Origin: Enoplolaimus lenunculus | Taxonomy: Eukaryota; Nematoda; Enoplea; Enoplida; Thoracostomopsidae | Length of the DNA: 64,000 nucleotides | NCBI GenBank assembly: GCA_030248215.1 | Contig: JASANG010001737.1 | Location: 186,001 to 250,000, forward strand | Direction of reading: 5' to 3' | In this document: positions 37,270-48,214 of the stretch, piece after piece | Position numbering within the stretch: the stretch's first letter is position 1 | How the letters are laid out: every line of letters begins with the position of its first letter | Position numbers and translations under genes: made by a program | The notes under the pieces: generated by a model | What the model was told of the DNA's origin: nothing | Seen by the model: only the letters and a program-made list of their open reading frames with translations | The model's database searches: none

Positions 37270-39367
37270 ATGACGGACGAAAACCAAAAAGCCCAAAATG
37301 GAAAGCGCAAGGCAGCTGCCATGAGTACCAATATTACAGGCCAGTCGACAGAAGAACCAGATAATTTCCCTGGACATCCGCTTGGCGTATCGAACAAAAT
37401 AAATTGTGTAGGCATTAAATTTTATTTGTCCCGCCTTGATTTTGCAAGAAAACGGTGGGGTTAGCACACTCTTACTTTAACGAGCAGGATTTGAAATCGT
37501 TTTTTTCTTGAGCTTTTCTTTGCATTTGGGATAAAACTTGAAGCCAGACACTTAGAGTTCGTTTCATTGGTTGACATTGCCCAGCTGGTATAGGCGAGCA
37601 ACGGCTTTTGGAATATTTGATGTGAAAATTGTCCGGATATGTATATAAAAAGATATACACCCGTTTATCGATATATCCGGATATCTAGAGCAAAAAACTG
37701 TTCAGTCAATCTAACAAAGGTACATACATAAAATCTAAAGATATAAAAATTTCTAGTTATTTTACGGTATATAAAGGTTCGTTTTACGTTTTAGGAAGCT
37801 TCATTTGGAGCGAGTAGAAAACTAAAACAAGCGCTTTCAGTAATGCATCTTCCACAATAAAAAATTTATACAGGGCGTTGAAAACAAAAAAATCAATTCC
37901 ACATCACTATGCAAAACGATGTTTGACTTTATGAGTATTGTATATTTATTTTTTACGCAATTCGATAAATATAAGCATGTTTGTTAAATTTCAAATTTTC
38001 TGTGTTGTTAAAATTTTACTAAAAATATAAAGACAATTCCTTAAACCAAACTGAATTCGAAAATACAATTTTACCCGTCTGAATTTTTTAGTTTTGTAAA
38101 GCTTGAGCTACCTGGAGGTAAAATTGTGAGCCGTATTTCTTTGTAGACGACTTCATTGAATGCCACAAACACGCGCTGTGTAGTACGACATCCACGTTTC
38201 TATCGGTGTTTCAAAGAGGAATTTCATGTTTAAATTTGATACTCATTTACACCAAACTCAAAAATGTGCAAAAACAGTTAATATTTTGAATCCATACGTC
38301 GTGTGTTACGGAAAAATTTGTTACCCCGGAAATATTGTCGCCCGGACAAAATTCTTTGAAACAACCGAAAAATTTCCACCCACGGTAAACGTTGGCCTAT
38401 TAATAGTCATTTTATGATCGCCTAAAAGTACCATTTGTTTTTGTGCATACGTATTTGAACAGACATGTTTAATTACATGTTTAGTAAAAACATTTATGAA
38501 TTGATATAAGCAGAACTAAGATTATAAGCCAAAAGTGAAACGATATGTAAACTCTTTCAGTTAAAAATTTGATGATAGAAATTGCTAAAAATAAAAAATC
38601 GGATAGTTTCGTAATTAATTTCTCGTTTTCAACGCTCTGTACACATGTTGTGGAGGATATAAATCATTGTGCCAGGCATTGCAACAGCTTATCGCCAGAT
38701 AATTTGTCGATAAACAACTCTTATTGTAGATTGCAACAAGTCGTTAACCTGACGATAACTCGTCGGTTCCACAATTATAGGCTCATCTTAGGCGGGTCGT
38801 ACAGCTCGAAGTAACGTCGGGCTACGACTTGATGGTCGACGAGTTGTAGATTCGAATCATCCATCTTAAGCATGATAAAAATTTGATAAAAGTAGTCTAT
38901 CAATGTATCATCGTACTTTATCTCCAACTAGTCTAGTTTCCAACTTAAGTTTACACGTTTGTAAACTCTTGAGGCACCGGAAAATAACAAGGAAAATATT
39001 CAACCGCTTCGAAAAAAACGGACTATGGAAACGAATCATGTGGTTAAAGGCAAGACGACCGAATCGTTGAGTACAAACATTCCATTTTGCGCATCCAACA
39101 AGCAAAACTCTGTGAGCGTCGTTTTTAGTTCCGATTTTTCGTTCGCAACACGTGATGTTTATGTTTTATATATGTGTTGTTTGAAATGTATGCGTATGCT
39201 ATACTGGCAAATAAAGCATTTCCTACATATAAAAAGAATAAAATACATGTAATGTACGCATTTGTTATGTACTCTTATTGTTTATTAATAGCAAATTATT
39301 GACGATGCTGCGTTTGAGATCCAGATGGACCGAATTGTGAAGTGCCAACAATCAACGGACGATTTTG
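37270..39367 (+). CDS. Middle exons, probably of the SET gene
   Basis: Candidate exons are 37270 to about 37459, 38278-38384 (or 38217-38384), 38974-39111 and 39292-39367. The last three connect in phase 0, and the final one ends in phase 1, as required by the repeat exon at 40866. The exon at 37270 follows a good TCTATCTTCTAG acceptor and could instead be a start exon, because it begins with ATG. The 37459 end and the 38278/38217 choice are ambiguous. The peptides are hydrophilic, with a basic run (LRKKR) in 38974-39111, and no domain is recognised. Donors CACG before GTAAAC and TTTTG before GTATGT are reasonable; CTCT before GTGAGC is weaker. Confidence 0.45.
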
Positions 39368-40865
39368 GTATGTATAGTTAAAAATTGTAATTTGCATGAA
39401 TGCCCTTTTGATTTTGTCCTCTGTCCAGACTAAATAGTTAGCCATCCATCTGAATATTTGGCCCCCGCCCCGCACCAGATCCGGCATTACTATAACCGGG
39501 CCCCCAAACAAGTGCCAAGGGCACCAATAAAATGTTTTAAACTGTATAACTTCATGATAAGGAAAAAATATTTTTGTTTGCCAAAGTGGCGCCCATAAGA
39601 GTCGAGGTCCACCCAAATGGTGGGTTTGGGGGGGCATCTGCCGGCACTGCCCCTTAAGATATGATTGTACCTGGACATTGTGGCATGTAGATATTCGGCG
39701 ACACCATTCAAAGTTTCCGCCCTAAATATGATTGAATAGCAACCGCGTCAAGTTCTTTCAACAAAAATCTCAACAGAGCATGCCCGCTAAACTTTAATGT
39801 TGCATCTGGAATTTTTAGTGGATTTAAACAGAGCATATTAATAACAAACTTTTTTATGTTTGAATAATTTTTATACGCTTATACAAGGATGGGCGGTCGT
39901 GATCTTGGTTTTGGTGGAATGGAGAGGGGCGAAATCTAGGGACTTGCCATTTTACACCAAATTAAGAATTAGGGTGGGACCCTTTCCTCCTCTAGGTACG
40001 CTCAACAGCAACGTACCTCCATCCATGTTACCTGTGTAAGAAGAAGGTATATAAATTCAATACTGTTTTATGGCCAATTCTACTGAATTCTGTTTTGACA
40101 ACAAGTGTTGCTAAGCTATAGTTTCATAAGTAATGTGTGAAAAGTGTGTGTGAACATTTTTATACGGCCTCCGTTTAACCCTGGAAAATTTAATTTAGCT
40201 ATCACCTTAAACCCTTAAGGTAACACTTGACAATGAAATCTACGAATATTCGCTAATAAAGTGACCGTATTACACATTTTAACTATGGATAAGAGTTTTA
40301 CTGTTTGTTAAATAAAAACCACGCACAGTATATATACGAACTGCGAATCAAGCCGCCGTTAAATTATAGGTCTTCCAAAAGTTACTGTGAACCACAAAAA
40401 AGCAATGAAATCTGTTCCAGGATGGTCAAATTACCTTCAAAACAAAAGGCGCTTAAAAAAACAGGTATTTGTATATCTTTCAACAGTTAATGAATAAGTT
40501 TGCGCTGGCATCACCGCAATTCGACGCCTGTCATCTCGTCGACCTACAATTTATAACCCAAAGGATCGCCGACCCCATATTTCTCCAAATCTACATCCCA
40601 AAACCAATCAGTAGGTGTTAACACCCGTCACCAGACCAGGCAAGTGGTGTCCACTAGATATCGGAGACAAAAGTGTTGGGGTCGGCAACATATCGGGTTA
40701 ATACGAGTTATTGGTTGATGAACTGCTGATGAAGAGTTCTTGTAGATTCATGTGCAGTATAGAACTACACGAACGTTGCAGTACATGATTAAGACTGGTT
40801 TTATGTGTCTCTACGGCAATCGGTTTGAAGAATGTGTTTAATTTGTTTTTTGTTTCGATGGCAAG

Positions 40866-43800
40866 GCCTTTCTACACACGGCTCTATCATCAAAATTTTG
40901 TACATCCCCGCCGGTATTCGTAGAAATTTTTTGTACACACTTCAGAAAACTGACAGCTTGGATAAAGTGATAGGAACACAAGCAGATAAATCGTCCAAGC
41001 CATCGCCGTATTCTCAGCAGTATGGTCTTGGAGAACATGCTGAACAAAACGATCCTGGAGCGCAAACTGAACGAAATGGTCCTGGAGAGCAAACCGAACA
41101 GAATGGTCCTGGAAAGCAAGCCGAACATAATGGTCCTGGAGAGCAAGCCGAACCTAATGGTCCTGGAGAGCAAGCCGAACATAATGGTCCTGGAGAGCAA
41201 GCCGAACCTAATGGTCCTGGAGAGCAAGCCGAACATAATGGTCCTGGAGAGCAAGCCGAACCTAATGGTCCTGGAGAGCAAGCCGAACATAATGGTCCTG
41301 GAGAGCAAGCCGAACCTAATGGTCCTGGAGAGCAAGCCGAACCTAATGGTCCTGGAGAGCAAGCCGAACCTAATGGTCCTGGAGAGCAAGCCGAACATAA
41401 TGGTCCTGGAGAGCACGCTGAAAAAAACAACCCTGCAGATAAAACTGAGCAGAATGGTTTTGAATGGCAGGCTGAACAGAATGGCTTTTTAGAGCAAGCT
41501 GAAAACTATGATCCTGGAAAGGAAATTGAACAACATGGTGCTGGATGGCAAACTGAACAGAATTACACTGCGGGTCTCGCTGAACAAAACGATGATGCAG
41601 AGCAAGGAATAGGTAAGGCATTTGGAAACATCTGCTGGTGTAAACTGTAACGTTTTCGGCGAATTACATTTAAACCGATGTCTAATCAATTTCTTGGGAC
41701 TGTAACGTTTTCGGCGAATTACATTTAAACCGATGTCTAATCAATTTCTTGGGACTGTAACGTTTTCGGCGAATTACATTTAAACCGATGTCTAATCAAT
41801 TTCTTGGGACTGTAACGTTTTCGGCGAATAACATTTAAACCGATGTCTAATCAATTTCTTGGGACTGTAACGTTTTCGGCGAATTACATTTAAACCGATG
41901 TCTAATCAATTTCTTGGGACTGTAACGTTTTCGGCGAATTACATTTAAACCGATGTCTAATCAATTTCTTGGGACTGTAACGTTTTCGGCGAATTACATT
42001 TAAACCGATGTCTAATCAATTTCTTGGGACTGTAACGTTTTCGGCGAATTACATTTAAACCGATGTCTAATCAATTTCTTGGGCATTTCTTTGCAACTTT
42101 CACTCACTTTACGTTTGTTATTTTTATCATCTTTTACAAATCCTAGGACGGAATCCCCTCTTTGGATCCGCGACTGCACTCAGCGCTGGTGCCAGGGTGG
42201 AACCGAATCCACGGTTTGACCTAATCCGAATTCATTGCTAATTTGCCGAATCTGGATCCGAACCTGGCATTTTGCAAATTTCCGATATATTGTTAATTTG
42301 TTTCAGAATACCAGCGGAACACCAGCCGAAATAAACTTTAAACATTGATATATTTCGTTCCCGCCCCTAGCTCTGAGATTTGTGACATGAAACAAAAAAT
42401 ATAGATTTAAAGCAAGCTATTAAAATTTGTTTAAAAATCTAAAAAATACTGCCGAACATTGTTGGACTCGGCTTTTGCATTCGGCTTTTTCACAATCGAA
42501 TCCGAGTCCGAACCTCAAATTTTTACCGAATTCGAATCCGAACTTTCATTACCGCCCTGGCTGGTTCCACTTGTCTCGTCGCCAAAAAGAAGGGAATAAA
42601 CGTGCTTGCTATAGATTTGCGAATAACCCTTGTGTGGCTAATATTTAGTCGTAAACTTTTATGATCTAAAGCGCAACATTCTGAAAATAATACGTACAAT
42701 ATATATACGTATACATTAATATGTATTAAACTGAAGCTGGACATTCAGGACCCCGCTGTAGCTCCAATTTTTGAAGGACACACAGCTGTCCGCTGCGGTT
42801 TTGTCATTGAGCAATGATAAGGACATAATAGTGCAAAGCATATTCTCAAGCAAAAGCCTAATCGTGAATATGAAACTATAATTAAACCTTGGCCAGCAGG
42901 ACTACGCCAAAGTAAAAAATCTTAGTTTTAGGCCTATGCCCTCTTGTAATACCGCGGAAAACGACACACCTTGCAATATAGGCCGTAACTAGGAAGACTG
43001 TTGGTAAATGAATATGAAGTTAAATTTTCGAGTTTCATCCAAAGTTTTTTTCTAGATTCCCACAGTGAATTATGCAACGAGCAAAGTGATAGCAACAACA
43101 GCCTTGATAGTATTGACTCTGATAATAAATACGTGCCAAATGTTGACTGTTTGCAAGGTTAGAACCAAAACATATATACTTCTTGAGGTCATAAAATAAT
43201 TTCGATTTGTTTTAAATGTCAAATCGCCCCTGAACCGTCGGGAAGAGCATTTGCCCACACAACTCCAAAAATCAAAAGTTCTAGTTTTTATTGTACACAC
43301 TTTGATTCCTCATGTTAAAATTTAGGTTCAGACTGAGGGTTGGCTTAAGAACCCACCCGTAAGCAGCTCAACATGCTAGACGCGCATGTTATTATTTTGC
43401 AAGCCAGCCCCCATCAGAAATTTTTGGATCTGCCTCTGCATGAACGGATTTTTATACAAATTTTAGATTCAGGCAACAAACACTTGGAAGCGAGAAGCGA
43501 AACAAACGGTGACATCTTCCGCATTGGATGTTGTAACGATAGCCCAGAAAGAGCAATACTTAATTCAACACAAACAACTGGTTTTTTGCTTCATTCAAGT
43601 CCAGTAAACGATTCAGACAGCTTTCAGACTGGTACGTACATATATTTTATTAAAAACCTACATTTTTTGGTTCTGGTTTTGTGTTGCATATAAATTCTAA
43701 GATAATCCGGCAGAGTCTACAACTCATTAAACAGTATGCATAGAAGCAACAGATAAAGACAGTTTCTTCAAGAGTTTTCAACGACTATGAAGTTAAACCT

Positions 43801-44727
43801 TTCGTAAGAATGGGTAAATTCAGGGTGTGGAACGAAAAATTGAAAGCATTTACTCGGAAAAATATTTGAAGGTAGCACGTGGTCGCAAAGGTGTAAAGTG
43901 CGCATTCAATTTATGACATTGCATTGAAAAGCGGTCAATATTCTTTTCTACACAGCTAGATCGTCGAAGTTCAGCTTTTTGACAGAATTTCTACGGGACA
44001 AATTAAAATATACCAGAACTTGTTAATTCATTTTTTAATTGGGATAGAAAATATGAACAGAATAGATTATATAGCGATAGCAATTTCTTATATAAAATCT
44101 AGCGTATAGGTAACTTATGTATTATTCTTTTAAGTGCGCAATGGAACTGCTGTACGAGCGGATCCCATCCACAGTGCAACCCAATCGACGAATCTTTCTG
44201 ATGACAATCGGGTAAGCAGACGGAGCATTCGAATTTTCGTCCAAAACTGCAAAGATTTAAGGCAACCACATTTTGATTATTCTTTGTTGAAAACAGATCC
44301 TGAAAATTTGTTTGTGTTTCAACACGCTGATATTCGGGTCGGAAGAGGTGTAAAGACAAAAACCAATATACCATCAGGTTCCGTTGTATTACAGTACGCA
44401 GGACAGCTTTTGTCAATGAAGAAAGGCAGGGAGAAAGAACTCGAATACGCTAGTCAACAAAAAGGAAATTATATATTTTATTTCAAAAATCCCATCACAC
44501 AGTCAACTTGGTGCGTCGATGCAACTTATGATGATGGAAGGCTTGGAAGGCTTGTTAACCATTCCAAGTCTTCTCGAAACATTGAACCGATTATTATAGT
44601 GTACAAAAACATTCCGAGGATAGTTTTTCGGGCAATAAGGGACATTTCGCCAAACGAGGAGTTATTATATGCATATGGAGAACAACGTCCCCATGTTCTA
44701 AAAGATTTTCCTTGGTTGAAAAACTAA
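40866..44727 (+). CDS. KMT5A/PR-Set7-like SET-domain protein, C-terminal exons
   Basis: Four exons with consistent phase-1 junctions: 40866-41612, 43056-43157, 43467-43631 and 44135-44727 (TAA). The first encodes about 20 units of a nine-residue GPGEQAE(P/H)N repeat. The next two are Ser/Asp/Asn-rich. The last carries a SET domain with GRGV (44341-44352), YIFYF, WCVDAT, GRLGRLVNHSK (NHS at 44557-44565), EELLYAYGE (44656 on) and a terminal FPWLKN. This order and the HPWLKH-like end match the KMT5A family, which monomethylates histone H4 Lys20. KMT5A has Asp between the two tyrosines of LLYDYG; here it is Ala. There is no Cys-rich post-SET, as expected for the family. The repeat exon and SET exon are separated by a 55-bp minisatellite and a hAT MITE. 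Whether it is a host paralogue or transposon cargo is open. Confidence 0.85.
41024..41612 (+). repeat. Coding 27-bp minisatellite, about 22 units
   Basis: The unit is GGTCCTGGAGAGCAAGCCGA plus ACCTAAT or ACATAAT, encoding GPGEQAEPN or GPGEQAEHN. About eleven central units (41105-41420) are almost identical, and the P and H versions largely alternate, giving a 54-bp higher-order period. Units at both ends are diverged, as expected when unequal exchange homogenises the middle. Because 27 is divisible by three, a second plus frame and two minus frames are also open; these are shadows. Confidence 0.95.
41646..42085 (+). repeat. Intronic 55-bp minisatellite, eight units
   Basis: The unit starts TGTAACGTTTTCGGCGAATT, continues ACATTTAAACCGATGTCTAA and ends TCAATTTCTTGGGAC. 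Eight copies are nearly perfect; the one visible change is AATTAC to AATAAC in the fourth unit. It begins 34 bases downstream of the splice donor at 41612, so it sits at the start of the intron after the coding minisatellite. Confidence 0.95.
42193..42559. mobile_element. hAT-type MITE with target duplication, in an intron
   Basis: The ends are CAGGGTGG and, inverted, CCGCCCTG. The flanking octamers GCTGGTGC and GCTGGTTC match at 7 of 8 positions, as expected for an 8-bp hAT target duplication. The interior repeats CCGAATCC/ATCCGAA motifs. It is non-coding and inserted within the SET-gene intron. Confidence 0.75.
44135..44727 (+). CDS. SET-domain-coding terminal exon
   Basis: A single exon of 593 bp covers the entire SET domain. 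It follows the acceptor ATTATTCTTTTAAG and begins with two bases that complete a Val codon from the previous phase-1 exon. The frame is uninterrupted and all SAM-binding motifs of the KMT5A type are present, so the domain may be functional. Shortly after the stop, ACAG before GTGCGT (about 44750) looks like a donor in the 3' untranslated region. Confidence 0.93.
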
Positions 44728-44882
44728 AATTTTCTAGTAATCATACAGGTGCGTGGGAGACATCTAAGCCTTATTTGCATTTTAATAATCTATTGCGACA
44801 GAGTAATGGGGTCGCTATACTTGTCGTGCGACGCTGTTCGATGACAAATAGCTCCGTAAATTAATGTTTGTTTTGAATAGAT

Positions 44883-45673
44883 ATGCTGTGCCTTGCAAAA
44901 ATACACGTGCATTGCGGTACGGTTTCGGATTGCACCGGACGGCGCCGTAAAACAGTAAAGTAATCGAAAAGTATAGCGCCACCTTTAATTACGTGCAGGT
45001 AAAATACCGCTCAATTTTGTATTTTGTAACTATAATCAACACAACGTTTTGTCAATAAATTTAGGATGGTTGTTCAAAACAACTTGACATCTTAAAAACG
45101 AATCTATCGCAAACATTGTCAGTGGAACCACCTACCTCACATGAATATAAAACGATCGAACAGGAGGTTTTAGCCGGCGCAGCCCTTAGTGATGTGCCAG
45201 TTGACATGGTTCAATACTTAATTTCTACGCATCTTGGGCTGAAGTTACAATCATCATTATATTGCCAGCGTTACTTTAAACCGGTGGAAGGTGACCATAT
45301 CCAAATTTTGCACACTGGCCAATATCACTGGGTAACTTCAGCTCGAATAGATGGCCATATATACATAACAGACAGCTTGTACATGGACCAACTTACAGAC
45401 AAACTGATTTGCCAGCTATGCGAACTGTACAGAACCAATCCTTACAAGCCGTGTTCATTGGAAGTCGAACGACTGTGCGTTCAGAGGCAAACAAATTTCG
45501 TTGACTGTGGCGTTTTCGCTCTTGCGAACGGGGTCTCTCTTGCGCTAGGGCATGATCCTTGTCGAGTAAAATACCATATGCCTAGTATGCGAAAACATCT
45601 GTGCAAAATAATTAGACATTGGAAGTTGGAGATGTTTCCATGTACTGTTGTCGAAGAGCATAGCAGTCCTTGA
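44883..45673 (+). CDS. Ulp1/SENP-type (C48) cysteine protease
   Basis: The main exon, 45065-45673, follows the acceptor CAATAAATTTAG and encodes 202 residues to TGA. The C48 catalytic set is visible: His in QYHW (45326), Asp in ITDS (45371), Gln in QRQTNF (45488) and Cys in DCGVFAL (45506). Spacings are His-Asp 15, Asp-Gln 39 and Gln-Cys 6, close to yeast Ulp1 (17, 43, 6). Ulp1-family enzymes process SUMO or related modifiers; homologues also occur inside several DNA-transposon families. A small upstream exon with an ATG (44883-44954, ending phase 0 before GTAAAG, 110-bp intron) is possible, giving about 226 residues, but is much less certain. It starts 156 bases after the SET stop codon, on the same strand. 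All catalytic residues are intact, so it may be active. Confidence 0.88.
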
Positions 45674-47801
45674 TATAACAGAAAACGAATCATAGGAACA
45701 ATTGAACATCTTTTTGATCCTGTGGGCAGTTTAGTTCTCCTATGCATATATGTTGTGTGGGGATGTAACGAAACGCGCAAAATTATTCTGAAGAGATAAA
45801 CAGCTTTTGCACACTTTATTTCCACATTTAAGACTAAATTCAGCCTTCGAGAACTTTTTCTCCGCCTAAGCCTAAGTCTAAGTGTGCGCATGAGACTGAA
45901 CCTAATCCTAGGCGTAAGCCTGGATGTGAGAGTGTACAAAAGCCAACACAAGTTTTGAATTGGTGCTAAATAATCCGGTACTCGAGACATAAATTTTTTC
46001 TCTTACAACATTCACATGTATGTAAATATCTGTATCTGTGCCGAAACCAAGGAAATAGATTCGATTTTATCTTTTACTGCATTTTTATTAATTGTTTTAT
46101 TAAATATATCTTTATTTTGTCTTGCCATATACCTGCTGTCGCAGAAATTTCACTATGGGTTTGCAAAATTTTGCAAAATGCATATTGCCATTTTTGTAGC
46201 CATATTAACGATAGACGCAACAATCTATTGAGCAGTATTTTAAGCGACCAGTTTTAAATATTATCTGCTCTAGATGCCTTATATACACTTTGTATTGCGG
46301 CCGAAGTTTGTTTTCTTGATTCTTTTTGTAGTTTTGATTTTACGAATTTTTCACTCGCTTTCTTTGTTACATTGTGTGTGCATAAAAATAAAAGCCCACC
46401 ACGCGTCTCACCTCTTTGTGCGTTTCAAATTGCACGGGGCCACATGCAATTGAATAAAGTCTATAAACGGCTTAAGGACAAATTTTATTACAATCGCTCG
46501 TGAACTAAAAGCTATCGGTAGGATTAGCCAGTCCCTATCGGCATATTTTATGGTTGCGCGTATGTGCATTTTTATAGCGCATTGAATGTGAATGCTATCA
46601 ACGTTAAAATTGTACGTGTTCAGGTTTATGTATTTCTATTTCGGTTAGTGTATGTCGAATATAATTTGAAATTTATAAAAAGAGTGTGTGTTGTTGTCTA
46701 CACATAAAAAATACTGATTGATGTATGAAAACACTGAGCGATTATTAATACGTGCGCATAAAAAAAATTGAAAAAAGTAGCGCTAAAAAATTTGTGCGTA
46801 TAAAAAATGACTGCAAAACCAAACGAAATTTTTTAACAACTGTGTTGTGTTCTAGTCAACGACGCTCGCAGCCAGCTCAACAGGAGGTGAATTTTAAAGA
46901 TTACACATATAGAAACAGTGCAAGTGTTTGGGAACTTTCTATATGACTTTGCTTAAGTGTGGTTTGGTTCCCCGACTACGTACAAATCGCTTAAAAAACA
47001 AGATTGTTCGTAGTGATGTTTTGTTCCTTATTTACAGTGCTGGGTGACTAAAATTATGACCCATGCACTTAGTGGGCAAACAATTTTAGGCCAAACTCAG
47101 AGTTAAAGTTTAAGCGTTCTAGAAGAGGTATGCTGTTGAATTCAAGACAAACCGGAAGCGGGTATACAAAACGTCTGGGGGCAGGAGGATACCAAATTTT
47201 TATGCGGATTGTCTGAAGATTTCTGCAGTATTTGAACCAAAGCGTAGATTTTTACGCTCATTTTCAATATATAGGTCGTTTTTATGCTTAAAATTGCACC
47301 TTTTATAGTTGGGCGCTGTGTTGTTTGCTAGGCTTTAGGACTAAGTGAGCAACATGGTTTACAGGTTTTGCTAGACAGCTTGACACGAATGTTGGCCCAT
47401 GTTACTATATAGGGGCGTTTAAGTTTCTGGAGGGTCTACAAAAGAGTAGGTTTAGATTCTAGATATATATTTTTTGCTTAGGCTTACGAATACGCTAATT
47501 CTTACGCCACTTTAAAGTAACATTGGCCCAAATGTTCCAAAGCCGAAGTGCCCTTCGACCTGCCAGTGGTTTGGACTAGTTCATTGTTTTCAGGCGTAGA
47601 TCTGAATTTTAAATTTGTGTCACAAGCTGCTGACGTGTTTGTAAATGCAGTGACGAGGTTGAAAATGTAGCAGTTTTGCATTTCATGGGCACTATTTCTG
47701 TAGCAGTTTGGAGATACGCAAATTTAGAAATTGTCAGTTTGAAAACCTATTGTTTTTTGTTTGGTATATTTATAAAAATAGGTGCTATACACAATTGAGA
47801 A
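45674..47801. other. Intergenic; no firm gene
   Basis: Positions 45800-45960 hold CCTAAGCCTAAGTCTAAG-type decayed MITE sequence. A hydrophobic open frame at 46016-46231 and short acceptor-preceded frames at 46857 and 47596 lack supporting evidence. Positions 47400-47530 contain another TTAGGC-type fragment. Confidence 0.35.
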
Positions 47802-48006
47802 GGCCCATACTTCCATGTGTAGAACAAGGCCGGATCGGTTTCCAGCGGGGCTGTAATAGAGTCAGTTTAAGGTTTAGGCTAGCTTTTTTGCTCAAGCTGA
47901 GACTTAGGTTTAGAAATAGGCTCATTCTTACGCTTAGGCCTAGTCGTAGCCTTAGGCTTAGAAATATGCTTTTACTACTCTCCCCACCGTGTTCTATACA
48001 TAGGCC
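47802..48006 (+). mobile_element. TTAGGC-containing MITE upstream of the transposase gene
   Basis: The ends GGCCCATACTTCCATGTGTA then GAACAAGGCCGG, and CCGTGTTCTATACATAGG, are inverse copies. The interior GTTTAGG, CTTAGGCCTAG and CTTAGGCTTAGAAATATGCT matches the family. It ends about 210 bases before the proposed transposase start codon. Confidence 0.65.
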
Positions 48007-48214
48007 ACTTGTGCCATTGAGAACATATAAGGTCCCTAAATTCGTTTGACTCAAGGTTCACGTTTTCTGGGCCTACTTCAGATATATTTGAACTTGTTCT
48101 GTGCAATACTTTTTCAGTTTCATTTTGGAACTAAAATACACCATTTGGAGCCGTTTTCGCTGCTGCTGCGCAAAACACACGCGCTGCCGCAGGTTTTTTT
48201 TCGTCAACGCTGCA

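Noticed and set aside
38780-38860. Possible tRNA gene or SINE (GATTCGAATC B-box-like motif)
   Set aside because: The A box is poor and no cloverleaf stems can be paired by eye. Similar TTGTAGATTC motifs at 36070 and 40740 suggest a decayed repeat.
40838-41492. Three other long open frames across the GPGEQAE array
   Set aside because: A 27-bp repeat with no stop in several frames opens all of them. Only one frame connects to splice sites with matching phase and to the SET exons.
45065-45673. Protease as evidence for a Polinton-like element
   Set aside because: The catalytic spacing is that of the Ulp1 type, and I see no polymerase, packaging ATPase, integrase or capsid frames nearby.
46016-46231. 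Hydrophobic 71-codon open frame resembling a membrane protein
   Set aside because: AT-rich sequence readily yields Phe/Ile/Leu-rich frames. There is no splice context, homologous repeat or start support.
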